The notes under the pieces were generated by a model, which saw only the letters and a program-made list of their open reading frames with translations, had not been told where the DNA came from and searched no databases. A DNA stretch of 64,000 bases from Dyella sp. OK004 (GTDB lineage Bacteria > Pseudomonadota > Gammaproteobacteria > Xanthomonadales > Rhodanobacteraceae). Shown here piece after piece: positions 1 through 8,941 of the stretch. The position numbers and the translations under genes are program-made. Where the stretch lies: the NCBI RefSeq assembly GCF_900114495.1, contig NZ_FOZI01000002.1:310001-374000 (forward strand), in the 5' to 3' direction. Position 1 is the stretch's first letter. Each line of letters opens with the position of its first letter.

Positions 1-1386
1 CGGCCAGTGTGCCCTGCGCCGTCGCCGAAACCGGAAAACATCCGCTATTACGCGACGGCCGCAGCGGCCGAGGCGGCGGGTTTTCGCCCTTGCCTGCGTT
101 GCCGGCCGGAACTGGCGCCGGGCAACGACGCGTGGCAGCGCGGTGACCATGTCATCGCACGTACGCTGAAACTGATGGAGCAAGGGGCGCTCGAGGACAA
201 CTCCCTGGAACAGATTGCGCAACGCGTCGGCATCGGCGCGCGCCAGTTGCGGCGCCTGTTTGTCGAGCGTCTCGGCGCACCGCCGATCAGCGTGCACATC
301 ACGCGCCGGCTGCTGTTCGCCAAGCAGTTGCTGACTGAAACCACCATGCCGGTCACCGACGTGGCGATGGCCTCCGGTTTCCGCAGCCTGCGCCGCTTCA
401 ATGCCGCATTCCAGCAGGCGAACCGCATTCCGCCGCGCGAACTGCGCCGGCATCCGGGCAAGAGCACTGGCGATGCACTCACACTGCGGCTTGGCTATCG
501 CCCACCGTACGACTTCGAGGCGATCCTGAGCTTCCTGCGCACCCGCGCACTGCCCGGCGTGGAGCAAGTGGATGAACACAGTTATGCGCGCGTGTTCGGT
601 GCCGCCGACGCACCAAGCTGGCTGCGTCTCAGTGCGTGGCCTGGCGACGAGCATGCGCTGCAATTGCAACTGCATTGCCCACAGCCAGCGCAGATGCTCG
701 GCGTAGTGGCAAAACTGCGACGCATGTTCGATCTCGACGCCGACCCTCAATCCATTGGCGAGGTCCTGCACGCCAGCAAAGTGCTGAAACCCATGCACCG
801 CCGCCGCCCCGGCTTGCGCCTGCCTGGCGGCTGGGATGGTTTCGAAATCGCTGTGCGCGCCATTCTTGGCCAGCAAATCAGCGTCGCCGCGGCACGCACA
901 TTGGCAACGCGCATCGTGCAGCGCTACGGCGCGACGGTGAGCGCGCCGCTCCCCACAGGCCTGGAGCGGCTGTTCCCCGACCCTGACATTCTGGCCGATG
1001 CCGATCTGCGCGAAGTCGGCCTTACCACGGCGCGTGCCGCCACCGTACGCGGCGTGGCGCAAGCCCTGCTCGACGGCCGCATCGACTTCCGCAGCGAACA
1101 GCCCCTCGACGAATTCGTCGCTCGCTGGGTGGAACTGGCCGGTATCGGCGAATGGACCGCCCACTACATGGCCATGCGCGCCCTCAGCCATCCCGACGCG
1201 TTCCCCGCCGCCGACCTGATCCTGCGCCGCGCGGCCGCAAGCGACGGCATCGAGCTGAGCACCAAAGCCCTCACCTCCCTCGCGGAAACCTGGCGCCCAT
1301 GGCGCGCCTACGCCGTGATGCACCTGTGGCGCAGCGCGAGCGATGCTGCCAGCGCACGCGCCAAGACCAAGGGACCGACACCATGA
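1..1386 (+). CDS. alkA: Ada-AlkA fusion: 3-methyladenine DNA glycosylase II (5' partial)
   Basis: Base-excision repair glycosylase that removes alkylated purines, fused to an Ada-type sensor/regulator region. The frame is open to the left edge, so the start is outside the window. The first visible codons read RPVCPAP, the heart of the Ada zinc site, and CLRC follows 27 residues after the visible Cys, the same spacing as in Ada; the upstream Cys is not visible. An AraC-type helix-turn-helix domain (about residues 50-150), an AlkA N-terminal domain and the HhH-GPD domain follow. The hairpin reads LAGIGEWTAHYM, and the Asp in FPAADLIL aligns with AlkA catalytic Asp238. The TGA overlaps the ogt ATG, so the two are translationally coupled. 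An alkylation-inducible operon is an inference. Confidence 0.93.
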   Translation, partial: RPVCPAPSPKPENIRYYATAAAAEAAGFRPCLRCRPELAPGNDAWQRGDHVIARTLKLMEQGALEDNSLEQIAQRVGIGARQLRRLFVERLGAPPISVHITRRLLFAKQLLTETTMPVTDVAMASGFRSLRRFNAAFQQANRIPPRELRRHPGKSTGDALTLRLGYRPPYDFEAILSFLRTRALPGVEQVDEHSYARVFGAADAPSWLRLSAWPGDEHALQLQLHCPQPAQMLGVVAKLRRMFDLDADPQSIGEVLHASKVLKPMHRRRPGLRLPGGWDGFEIAVRAILGQQISVAAARTLATRIVQRYGATVSAPLPTGLERLFPDPDILADADLREVGLTTARAATVRGVAQALLDGRIDFRSEQPLDEFVARWVELAGIGEWTAHYMAMRALSHPDAFPAADLILRRAAASDGIELSTKALTSLAETWRPWRAYAVMHLWRSASDAASARAKTKGPTP

Positions 1387-1901
1387 AAGCCACCCACCCT
1401 GTCTGGTTCGATGACATGCCCACCCCGATCGGCCGACTCCGCCTCGTCGCCGATACCGAAGGCCTGCGCGAAATCTGGTTCGAAACCGGCCGCCACCAGA
1501 AAGCCGCCGATTCCAGTTGGATCCGCGCCGCCGAACCTGTCGCCGAAGCGCGCCGCCAACTCGAGGAATATTTCGCCGGCGAACGCCAGCACTTCACCCT
1601 GAAACTGCATCCCCTGGGCACGCCCTTCCAATTGCAGGTATGGCACGAACTCGGCCGCATCCCCTACGGCGTCACCATCAGCTACGGCGAACTCGCCCGC
1701 CGCATCGACCAACCCCTGGCCGTGCGCGCCGTCGGCGCCGCCAACGGACGCAACCCCCTACCCATCGTCCTCCCCTGCCATCGCGTCATCGGCAGCAACG
1801 GCAGCCTCACCGGCTTCGGCGGCGGCCTGCCAACCAAGCGATTCCTGCTGTCGATGGAAGATCGTGTGGTGCACGGGGATTTGTTTGCGATGCCGGGCTG
1901 A
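1383..1901 (+). CDS. ogt: Methylated-DNA--protein-cysteine S-methyltransferase
   Basis: Suicide repair enzyme that moves the alkyl group from O6-alkylguanine in DNA onto its own cysteine. The protein is 172 residues, usual for Ogt. The active-site motif PCHRV lies near residue 135 and is followed by the conserved GSNGSLTGFGGGL stretch; the recognition-helix region around YGELARRI is also typical. The frame is open further upstream, but the ATG that overlaps the stop of the glycosylase gene gives the correct family N-terminus. Pairing a dealkylase with an Ada-AlkA fusion suggests one alkylation-response unit in which ogt supplies direct reversal and the upstream protein supplies excision and regulation. 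Confidence 0.95.
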   Translation: MKATHPVWFDDMPTPIGRLRLVADTEGLREIWFETGRHQKAADSSWIRAAEPVAEARRQLEEYFAGERQHFTLKLHPLGTPFQLQVWHELGRIPYGVTISYGELARRIDQPLAVRAVGAANGRNPLPIVLPCHRVIGSNGSLTGFGGGLPTKRFLLSMEDRVVHGDLFAMPG

Positions 1902-1926
1902 AAGCCTCCAATAGCAGCGTCATACC

Positions 1927-1971
1927 GAGCACCCGCCCCTCACCCCAACCCTCTCCCCGGAGGGGAGAGGG
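1927..1971 (+). repeat. Short C-rich intergenic repeat, copy 1
   Basis: A C-rich block ending in the small palindrome CTCCCCGGAGGGGAG. Closely related blocks occur near 13128-13170 and 17014-17057, each time close to a copy of the longer hairpin repeat. Its origin is unknown. Confidence 0.6.
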
Positions 1972-2060
1972 AGCTGCTCTTTCTTTATCTTTGCAGGGCG
2001 ATGCGAAGCGAGCCGTGCACGGACCCGCAGGCGAAGCCAGAGGGCGCGCAAGAGGGGTGC

Positions 2061-2275
2061 CTTTCTCTTTGGTTACTTTCTCTTGGGCAAGCAAGAGAAA
2101 GTGACTCGGACCGCGGCAGCGGTTCGAAAGCCCGCCGCAGGCGGACCCGACTGAGATAGCGCGACAATCGAGCGACAAGACACTGGATGATTCGCTTCGC
2201 TCACCCCTTCGGGGCCGTCCTGCGGACGTTCTTCGCGCTATGCGCTCGTCCAGCCTACGCCGGAATGACGAGTTA
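2061..2275 (+). repeat. Dispersed hairpin repeat, copy A
   Basis: Intergenic element built around a hairpin with arms at 2072-2085 and 2092-2105 (one G-T wobble; core ACTTTCTCTTG / CAAGAGAAAGT). It is followed by a CCGCGGCAGCGGTTCG block, an AATCGAGCGACAAG block and a terminal CTACGCCGGAATGACGAG. Related copies lie at 12903-13113 and 17081-17315 on this strand and inverted at 16750-16866. Together with the short C-rich repeat it occupies most of the 400-bp gap between ogt and the next gene, in which I see no credible gene. Confidence 0.75.
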
Positions 2276-2301
2276 GGAGGGGTATCGCAAGGGCCGAACC
2301 C

Positions 2302-2754
2302 TCACCGCGCAGGCTGCTGCCCCGCTCCCTGCGGCTGCACCTTCTGCTTCGGCGGCGGCACCTGCTGCGGCAACACCACCGGATTCACCGAAGATGCCGC
2401 CCGATACCGATTCAACAAATCCTGCTGCCTGGCGTTGTACTGATCACGCTGCGCCTGATCACTGCTATCCAGCGCTCCCGTCGCCGCCCTGTCATTGGCA
2501 AACGGCCGGCGGATCGCCGCCGCATTGCGCTGGCGCTGCTCCTCCTGCACCCGGTTCTTCTGCACCTGATCCATCAACAGCGCCTGCTGATTGGCCTGCT
2601 GCGCCTGGATCGCCGAAGCGCTCATCGTCGGTGGCTGCGACGTGGGCGGACGCTGTTGCTGCCAGGCCATGACTGCACCGGCGGAAAGCAGCAGGGAAAC
2701 ACCTAGAAATGGCACTGCAATCCGGCGAGCGAGGGAAAGAGATGTATTGGTCAT
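2302..2754 (-). CDS. Secreted Gln/Ala-rich protein of unknown function
   Basis: A 150-residue protein I do not recognise. Residues 1-31 look like a Sec signal peptide (RRIAVPFLGVSLLLSAGAVMAW). The rest is low-complexity and polar, rich in Gln, Ala, Arg and Pro, with QQ pairs throughout and a Pro/Gln-rich tail. No domain or catalytic motif is visible, so it is probably an extended or helical periplasmic protein. It stands alone between a repeat-filled gap and a divergently transcribed phosphodiesterase gene whose start lies 40 bp away. The signal peptide and the change to repeat DNA right after the stop support a real gene. Confidence 0.7.
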   Translation of the reverse strand: MTNTSLSLARRIAVPFLGVSLLLSAGAVMAWQQQRPPTSQPPTMSASAIQAQQANQQALLMDQVQKNRVQEEQRQRNAAAIRRPFANDRAATGALDSSDQAQRDQYNARQQDLLNRYRAASSVNPVVLPQQVPPPKQKVQPQGAGQQPAR

Positions 2755-2794
2755 ATGACTACGCCATCATGTGCGGATTGCCTGAAGAAATAGT

Positions 2795-4078
2795 ATGGAA
2801 TCACGCATGAAATTCCCGTTTCGCCTGTTGTTATGTTCCGTTGTGGCGTTCAGCGCCGGGTGTGCCACACAGCCGCCCGCCGCGCCAGCAACAGCCGCGG
2901 CCAAACCCGCTCCGGCGCCGCTGCTGCTGATCTCCATCGACGGCTATCGCGCCGACTACATCGGCCGCGGCCTTAGCCCCACTTTGTCCGCGCTGGCCAA
3001 AGGCGGTGTAACGGCTGAATCGATGCAGCCCTCGTTTCCGTCGCTGACCTTCCCCAATCACTACACCATCGTCACGGGTCTGCGCCCGGACCATCACGGC
3101 ATGGTCAACAACACCATGTTCGACCCTGAGCTGGGCGAGTTCACCCTGAGCAACCGCAAGGCCGGCGCCGACGGCCGCTGGTGGGCGCAGGGCACGCCGA
3201 TCTGGGAAACCGCGGGCCGCAGCGGCTTGAACACCGCCACCATGTTCTGGCCCGGCTCCGAAGCGCCCATCCACGACTACCGCCCGGATCACTGGCAGCC
3301 CTACGACGGCTCGGTCACACCCGAGCAGCGCGTCGATCAGGTACTGGCCTGGCTGGACCTGCCCGCCGACCAGCGCCCCAGCTTCCTCACCCTTTACTTC
3401 GACGACGTCGACCACGCCGGCCACGAGCACGGCCCGGATTCGCGGCAGGTCAATGCCGCCTTGGGCAAAGTCGACATTGCGCTTGCCCATCTGGTGGATG
3501 GCCTCAAGCAACGCCAGCTGTTCGACCGCATCAACCTGATCGTGGTCTCTGATCACGGCATGGCCAGCGTGCCGGCCAAGAACAGCGTGATGATCGAAAA
3601 GCTGATCCCGCTGGATCACGTGCAGACCGTCAGCATGGGCGTGCTTGCCGGGTTCAATCCCAAGCCCGGCTTCGACTTCGCCAAGATCGAAGCCAAGCTG
3701 GAGAAGCCGCAGAAGCATATGCAGTGCTGGGACAAGACCCGCGTGCCGGAGCGCTTCGTTTACGGCAGCAATCCGCGCGTGCCGCAATTGATTTGCCTGG
3801 CGGACGTTGGCTGGCGCATCACCACCAGCGCTTACCAGGCCAAGAAACACAAGGACGGCAAGCTGAGCCTTGGCGAGCATGGCTATGACAACGCCGACCC
3901 GCGCATGAAAGCCGTGTTCGTCGCCCATGGCCCTGCGTTCCGCGAGGGCGTGCAGATTCCCGCATTCCCCAATGTGGACGTCTATCCGCTGATGACCCAT
4001 CTGCTGAATCTGACGCCGGCGAAGAACGACGGTGACTACAACGCCGTGAAAGACGCGCTGAAGCCCGAACTGCAGTAA
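2795..4078 (+). CDS. Lipoprotein nucleotide pyrophosphatase/phosphodiesterase (alkaline phosphatase superfamily)
   Basis: Ectonucleotide pyrophosphatase/phosphodiesterase-like enzyme, 427 residues. The N-terminus is a lipoprotein signal (VVAFSAGC), so it is probably anchored facing the periplasm or surface. Superfamily metal and nucleophile motifs are present: ISIDGYRADY, then FPSLTFPNHYTIVTG with the Thr nucleophile, DDVDHAGHEHGPDS and VVSDHGM. Such enzymes cleave phosphodiester or pyrophosphate bonds of nucleotides and related substrates; the true substrate cannot be read from sequence. A second ATG at 2807, preceded by GGAA, is an equally good start. A strong hairpin follows the stop. Confidence 0.88.
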   Translation: MESRMKFPFRLLLCSVVAFSAGCATQPPAAPATAAAKPAPAPLLLISIDGYRADYIGRGLSPTLSALAKGGVTAESMQPSFPSLTFPNHYTIVTGLRPDHHGMVNNTMFDPELGEFTLSNRKAGADGRWWAQGTPIWETAGRSGLNTATMFWPGSEAPIHDYRPDHWQPYDGSVTPEQRVDQVLAWLDLPADQRPSFLTLYFDDVDHAGHEHGPDSRQVNAALGKVDIALAHLVDGLKQRQLFDRINLIVVSDHGMASVPAKNSVMIEKLIPLDHVQTVSMGVLAGFNPKPGFDFAKIEAKLEKPQKHMQCWDKTRVPERFVYGSNPRVPQLICLADVGWRITTSAYQAKKHKDGKLSLGEHGYDNADPRMKAVFVAHGPAFREGVQIPAFPNVDVYPLMTHLLNLTPAKNDGDYNAVKDALKPELQ

Positions 4079-4090
4079 TCCGAACCTCTG

Positions 4091-4117
4091 GCCATCGCCC
4101 GCTCAGCGGGCGATGGC
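4091..4117. terminator. Hairpin between convergent genes
   Basis: Perfect 12-bp stem (4091-4102 with 4106-4117) and a 3-nt loop, sitting exactly between the stop of the phosphodiesterase gene and the stop of the VOC gene on the other strand. There is no long T run, so its efficiency is uncertain, but it could serve both directions. Confidence 0.65.
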
Positions 4118-4501
4118 TCATTCGGGATAACGGCTGACCTCGATCAGGTTGCCGTCGGGATCGCGGAAATACACCGATTCGATCGGCCCACGCGCACCCG
4201 TGCGGGCCACCGGCCCTTGCTCCACCGCGACGCCGCATTGCGTCAGCTGCACAAGCACCTCATCCATCGTTGCCCGGGTGATCAGGCACAGATCGGCCGA
4301 ACCCGGCGTGGGCCGATGCGCCTTCGGTTCGAATTCGTGGCCATGCCGGTGCAGATTGATCTTCTGCACGCCGAAGCCCAGCGCCTTACGCCCTGCGCCG
4401 AACTTCACTTCCTGCATGCCGAGTACACGCGTGTAGAACGCGCAACTGGCTTCGATGTCGGTCACGGTGAGTACGAGATGATCGAGCGATTCGATCTTCA
4501 T
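4118..4501 (-). CDS. VOC-family (glyoxalase/bleomycin-resistance fold) protein
   Basis: A 127-residue single-domain vicinal-oxygen-chelate protein. It has paired beta-alpha-beta-beta-beta units: SLDHLVLTVTDIEASCAFY with the first metal His, an HRHGHEF central strand, and YFRDPDGNLIEVSRY with the C-terminal metal Glu. The fold hosts isomerases, dioxygenases and resistance proteins, so substrate and reaction cannot be assigned. Its ATG lies 3 bp after the stop of the MFS transporter gene, so the two are co-transcribed. That raises the possibility that it modifies or binds a compound handled by the transporter. Confidence 0.85.
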   Translation of the reverse strand: MKIESLDHLVLTVTDIEASCAFYTRVLGMQEVKFGAGRKALGFGVQKINLHRHGHEFEPKAHRPTPGSADLCLITRATMDEVLVQLTQCGVAVEQGPVARTGARGPIESVYFRDPDGNLIEVSRYPE

Positions 4502-4504
4502 GGA

Positions 4505-5761
4505 TTACATCTCCGCCAGCGGTGGCTCGGTACCGGGCGACGGCGGCCCCGGCAGCGGCGCCAACTTGTACAGCCGCCACGCAATCAGCAAACCAGCCAA
4601 TACCAGCGCGCCGACGAATATCGCCACGCCTTGCCATCCATGCGAGGCATAGAAAAAGCCGCCGCCCACGCCAGCCAGACTCGAGCCCATGTAGTACGAG
4701 AACAGATACATCGATGAAGCCTGTGCCTTGGCCGCGCCGGCGCGTCGGCCCACCCAGCTGCTGGCGATGGAATGTCCGCCAAAGAAGCCGAAGGTGATCG
4801 CCACGATGCCCAGCACAATCAACATCAGCGGCTGGGTCATGGTCAGCAACACACCACAGAACATCAGCGCGAAGGCGGTCCACAGCACCTTGCGTCGGCC
4901 CAGCTTGCCGGCGAGATGGCCCATCCAGGTTGAGCTGAAGGTGCCGATCAGATACACGCTGAAAATCAGGCCGACGACGGCCTGGCTCAAATGGTAGGGC
5001 GCTGCCAACAGGCGATAGCCGATGTAGTTGTAGACCGTGACGAAGGCGCCGAGCAGCAGGAAGCCTTCGGCAAACAGCCACGGCAGGCCCGCGTCGCGGA
5101 ACGCACCGGTGAAGCGGGCATGCAAGGTGCGCCAGTTCAACGGCTGGACGGTGAAATGCCGCGATGGAGGCAGGCTGCTCCAGAACACCAGCCCCGATAT
5201 CAGGCCGATCACGCCGACCGTCGCCACGCCGGCACGCCAGCCGACGAAATCCGCCAGCACACCAGCGACCAGACGCCCGCCCATGCCGCCGATGGCATTG
5301 CCGCTGATATACAGCCCCATGCCCAGGCCAATGGAATCGGGATGCATCTCTTCGCTGAGATAGGTCATCGCCACCGCCGGCAATCCACTCAGGGTCAGGC
5401 CCAGCAGCGTGCGCAGGATCAGCAGCATGTGCCAGTCCGACACCAGCGCGGTCGCCAGCACCAGCACGGACGAAGAAAGCAGCGACATCGTCATCACCGA
5501 CTTGCGCCCCCACGCATCGGACACCGCACCGGCGAACAGCATGGCGACGGCGAGCACACCGGTGGTCAGCGACAGCGAGAGCGCGCTGGTGGCGGCGCTG
5601 ACCTGGAAGTCCTTACTGAATTCCGGCATCAGCGGCTGGATGCAATAGAGCAGGCCGAAGGTGGCGATGCCGGCGGCGAACAACGCTAGGTTGGTGCGCC
5701 GGAAGATCGGGGTGCCGTGACGGATGTAATCATCCACCACCGGTGCGTTGTTCGCCTGCAT
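4505..5761 (-). CDS. MFS transporter (YnfM-like, 12 membrane segments)
   Basis: Major facilitator superfamily permease, 418 residues from the chosen ATG at 5761, which follows AAGG at good spacing; an in-frame ATG at 5776 lacks a ribosome site. The loop between segments 2 and 3 reads GAVSDAWGRKSVM, a clear MFS signature, and the related GHLAGKLGRRKVL occurs in the second half. Twelve hydrophobic segments can be followed through the protein. The closest family I recognise is the YnfM/arabinose-efflux type of drug or metabolite exporters, but the substrate is unknown. It is the first gene of a pair with the VOC gene. Confidence 0.88.
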   Translation of the reverse strand: MQANNAPVVDDYIRHGTPIFRRTNLALFAAGIATFGLLYCIQPLMPEFSKDFQVSAATSALSLSLTTGVLAVAMLFAGAVSDAWGRKSVMTMSLLSSSVLVLATALVSDWHMLLILRTLLGLTLSGLPAVAMTYLSEEMHPDSIGLGMGLYISGNAIGGMGGRLVAGVLADFVGWRAGVATVGVIGLISGLVFWSSLPPSRHFTVQPLNWRTLHARFTGAFRDAGLPWLFAEGFLLLGAFVTVYNYIGYRLLAAPYHLSQAVVGLIFSVYLIGTFSSTWMGHLAGKLGRRKVLWTAFALMFCGVLLTMTQPLMLIVLGIVAITFGFFGGHSIASSWVGRRAGAAKAQASSMYLFSYYMGSSLAGVGGGFFYASHGWQGVAIFVGALVLAGLLIAWRLYKLAPLPGPPSPGTEPPLAEM

Positions 5762-5812
5762 GCTGAGCCTTGGCATCGCGCCGAATCATCGGCGCATCCC
5801 GCCTAGGATAAA

Positions 5813-5847
5813 ACCTTCCGCCCGGTGCATCGACCTCGGCGGAAGGT
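5813..5847 (-). terminator. Rho-independent-like terminator of the glycoside hydrolase gene
   Basis: A 10-bp stem (5813-5822 with 5838-5847) whose minus-strand 3' side runs into TTTATCC. It lies 19 bp beyond the stop of the minus-strand gene ending at 5866. The loop is long, at 15 nt. Confidence 0.55.
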
Positions 5848-5865
5848 ATCTGTCGCTGCCTGCAC

Positions 5866-8862
5866 TTATTCCAAGCGCAGCAGCCAGCCCTTGCCAGGCT
5901 CGACCGGAATCGCATCGCCGGGCGCGAATGTCGCGGCCGGCTGGAAGCCCTGCACGGCAGTTGCCACCAGTTTCGCCTTGCGCGGATCGAGGCCAAGCGC
6001 CTTCCAGTCGATGCTGAGCTTCATGTCCGTCTTCTCAGGCGCCCAGGAAGCGATAGCGATCAACGTGCCCTGCCCTTTGCGCACATAACTGGTGGCCAGT
6101 ACATCGTCGCGCCCGGTTTTTACCGGCGTGTCATGTACCCACCAGCCGATCATGTCGGCCTTGGTAATACCGAACTCATCCCACAGCTTCCACAGCCCGC
6201 GCGGATCGCTGTCCGGCGACCAGCCAAGGCGATTGGTCATGCCGAACACCATGCCGCGCCACGGGTTGCCGTCGTGCTGCAGCATCTCGCCCATCAGGCC
6301 ATAGGGGATGCCGGAGATCTCGGTGAGCCAGTAATCGGGCGAGGTCTTTTCGTAATCGAATTCCTCGCCGAACCACAGACGGTCGATGTACGGAAACAGC
6401 TCCATGTAGAGCAATGCGCTGTTGATATAGCCATCGCGCGGGTTGTACTGGCTGGCCGAGTGCAGGTCGATCAACGGATTCGGACGATGGGCTTGCAACA
6501 CTTTGCGCACGCGCTTCATGGTGGTGCGGTCGTAGGCGACGTCGTCCAGATACAGGCCATCGATACCCACGTTGCGCGCGAGCCAATCCAGCCCTTCGAT
6601 GTAGTAGTTGTGCCAGCGGCTCTGGCCTGCGTTGATCACCGCCGCGTCGCGGTTCTCCGGCACATGCCAGGCGGCGATGTAGTCGCCGTCCATATGTTCT
6701 TGCAGCCAGGAGAAACCACCGCCCTTGCCGGCGCTGATCACCTCATGGCCCAGCGACTCCAGCATTGGCAGTTCGGGCGCGCGGTCGGAGACTTCGCGCA
6801 CGGTGTCGTAGATCTTCACCTTCATGCCGCGCTGATGCGCCGCGTCGACATACGCGCGCATTGCCTTCGATTCGAGGAAGGGATAGTTGATCCACGGATT
6901 GATCGGTGTGGCGTGGTGGATATTCACCACATTCGCGCCATCGGCCTTGATCGCGTCCAGATCGCCATATTTGTGAAAGAAGCGTTCGCTGAAATGCTGC
7001 GCGGGGTTGATCGTCTTGAACGGCGTTACGCGCATCACCAGGTCGTAGCGCAGCGTTTCGCCAGCCTGCATGCTGCGTGGACCGCTGAAAGCCTTGACCA
7101 GGTAACGCGTATCGTCGCGGTGCAAGGTGACGCCGCCCTGGCCACCGTTATCCCACGACGCCGGCATGCGCAATGGCTGCTGGTGATAGAAATTCGTGTT
7201 GAGCGGGCGCAGGTAGTGCTCGTCGCGCAGGTGGAATTCCACACCTGCATTGACCGCACCGATCCAGGCGCCGTCCTGGTTGTTCTGCACATTCCATTTC
7301 CAGCTGAAGTCGGCCGGTGCGGCCGCGCCGGTGCGGCCGAGACCGAGCTGGAACTGAGCGACGTCGTTACGCAGCGGCATCTCCAGACGAATATCGCTGA
7401 GCGTGGTGGCCTTGGTAGCGGTCAATGCCACGGCATAAGTCAACGTACCGTCGGCCTCCAGCGAAGCCTTGACCTCACCCTGCAAAGGACCCGCGTTGCC
7501 AGCGACCGTCCAATGCACTTTGCCGGGGCCATCCTTCTGCACGCCGGGCGTGCCTTTGGCCTCCCATGCATGCGCACCGCTGGCGTCCTGCACGATCAAC
7601 TGCATTGGTGCCGCGAGCACGGCGCGCGGCTGCGCGGCAAAGCCCGTCATCTTCTCGTCGAAGCGGCTCTCGATCTGCGCTGGCAGGCCGTTGCGCCCCA
7701 GCTTCACTTCGCGTCCAAGAATCCCCAGCGTCGAACCCTTCACCGTGATCGCCGTGAACGGCTTCACCAGTGCGTCGTCCTGCGCCATCGTGGAGTTGAG
7801 CCAACGCAGGCGGGTGAGCTTGAACGGATCGTCATCGCCATGCGCGACGGCGGCATCCTGGCCCACCGTGATCACCAGCGGCACCTTCTGCGCGGGCACG
7901 CCTTCCGCGCTCACGGTAACTTCGCCACGGTAGATGCCAGGCTTGGCGTCGGCAGGAATGTCGAGCCCCATCCATAGCGGCTGCACGCGTCCCTTGGCCA
8001 CCTCCACCGGTGTGGTGAAAGGCTTGCCGGTGAAGTCGGTGCCGCCGAGGTTGAAACAGGTCAGCGCCGTGGCGGGAATCACCGCGCCATCCGGGCCATG
8101 CAAGTCCGCGAAAGCCACCTGCACCTGGCGGATAGCTTGGTTTGGCGCCCACACGCCGACCTGGAAACTCAGATATTCGCCGCGCAGCGCACTATCGCTC
8201 AACTCACCGCCCGGACCGCGCTGGGCCCAGCGTTCGGGAAGCGCATCGAACATACGCGCGGGAAACGCGCGTGTCTCGGGAAACAGTAGCCAGGGCGCAT
8301 CCTTGTGTGCCGCGAGCAGCGACTGCAGCTCCGCGGGCGTGGCGGTGCGCTCCATCTCGGTATAAGCGTCGAAATCATCGACAGCCTCATAGCGCAGCAC
8401 TTTCGCCGACGGCAGTTTCTGCCAGTCCTTGCCGAGCTTGTGCGCCCAGCCGGCATCGGCACCGTCTTTCGGTGTCGCGTAGGCCACCGTCGGGTAGTTG
8501 CTGCGGCCGTTGCTGAGATAAGGCTGGTAATAGATCGCATAGGTACCGGCCTTGGCCGCCTGGAACGCCAGTTCGCCGTGAGCCTGATCGATCGTGCCGC
8601 GCTGCACGTTGGCAACCACATCGCCGTCAGGCCCCGTGACAATTACCGCCGCCTGCTCCGGATGTGCATCACGCCGACGCCATGGAATATCCACACGCAC
8701 CGCCGGCGCCGCCGCGTCTACCTGCACGAGATAGCGATGATTGCCGAACTTCGAGGCATCCCAGCGCAACACTGGCATGGAGGCCGTTGGTGTGGCCATT
8801 ACAGCGGGAGCGGCTCCCAGCAACGCGCCTACCACCATCCACGCACAGCACCGGTTATTCAT
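5866..8862 (-). CDS. Large secreted glycoside-hydrolase-like protein (GH123/DUF6067-like barrel)
   Basis: A 998-residue exported protein with a Sec signal peptide (about 1-23, ending VMATPTAS). The first 330 residues look like beta-sandwich modules, including DIPADAKPGIYRGEVTVS, typical of the Ig-like domain found before such barrels. The middle resembles a galactose-mutarotase-like sandwich. From about residue 640 there is a TIM-barrel-like part with NIHHATPINPW, GIDGLYLDDVAYDR, IDLHSASQ and WFGEEFDY, whose acidic residues are candidate catalytic groups. This arrangement matches glycoside hydrolases related to GH123 and DUF6067. The sugar substrate is unknown. It has no adjacent sugar transporter or regulator, so it is not an obvious utilisation locus. 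Confidence 0.75.
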   Translation of the reverse strand: MNNRCCAWMVVGALLGAAPAVMATPTASMPVLRWDASKFGNHRYLVQVDAAAPAVRVDIPWRRRDAHPEQAAVIVTGPDGDVVANVQRGTIDQAHGELAFQAAKAGTYAIYYQPYLSNGRSNYPTVAYATPKDGADAGWAHKLGKDWQKLPSAKVLRYEAVDDFDAYTEMERTATPAELQSLLAAHKDAPWLLFPETRAFPARMFDALPERWAQRGPGGELSDSALRGEYLSFQVGVWAPNQAIRQVQVAFADLHGPDGAVIPATALTCFNLGGTDFTGKPFTTPVEVAKGRVQPLWMGLDIPADAKPGIYRGEVTVSAEGVPAQKVPLVITVGQDAAVAHGDDDPFKLTRLRWLNSTMAQDDALVKPFTAITVKGSTLGILGREVKLGRNGLPAQIESRFDEKMTGFAAQPRAVLAAPMQLIVQDASGAHAWEAKGTPGVQKDGPGKVHWTVAGNAGPLQGEVKASLEADGTLTYAVALTATKATTLSDIRLEMPLRNDVAQFQLGLGRTGAAAPADFSWKWNVQNNQDGAWIGAVNAGVEFHLRDEHYLRPLNTNFYHQQPLRMPASWDNGGQGGVTLHRDDTRYLVKAFSGPRSMQAGETLRYDLVMRVTPFKTINPAQHFSERFFHKYGDLDAIKADGANVVNIHHATPINPWINYPFLESKAMRAYVDAAHQRGMKVKIYDTVREVSDRAPELPMLESLGHEVISAGKGGGFSWLQEHMDGDYIAAWHVPENRDAAVINAGQSRWHNYYIEGLDWLARNVGIDGLYLDDVAYDRTTMKRVRKVLQAHRPNPLIDLHSASQYNPRDGYINSALLYMELFPYIDRLWFGEEFDYEKTSPDYWLTEISGIPYGLMGEMLQHDGNPWRGMVFGMTNRLGWSPDSDPRGLWKLWDEFGITKADMIGWWVHDTPVKTGRDDVLATSYVRKGQGTLIAIASWAPEKTDMKLSIDWKALGLDPRKAKLVATAVQGFQPAATFAPGDAIPVEPGKGWLLRLE

Positions 8863-8941
8863 TGCGACCTCATCACGACATGACGAAAGTCGATGTGTTT
8901 AACCCGGTTTGGCACTCAGGGGCAAGTTCCAGACGTCTAAA

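Noticed and set aside
6133-7977. 614-codon open frame on the plus strand inside the glycoside hydrolase gene
   Set aside because: Shadow frame in GC-rich DNA; the opposite strand has a signal peptide and recognisable domains.
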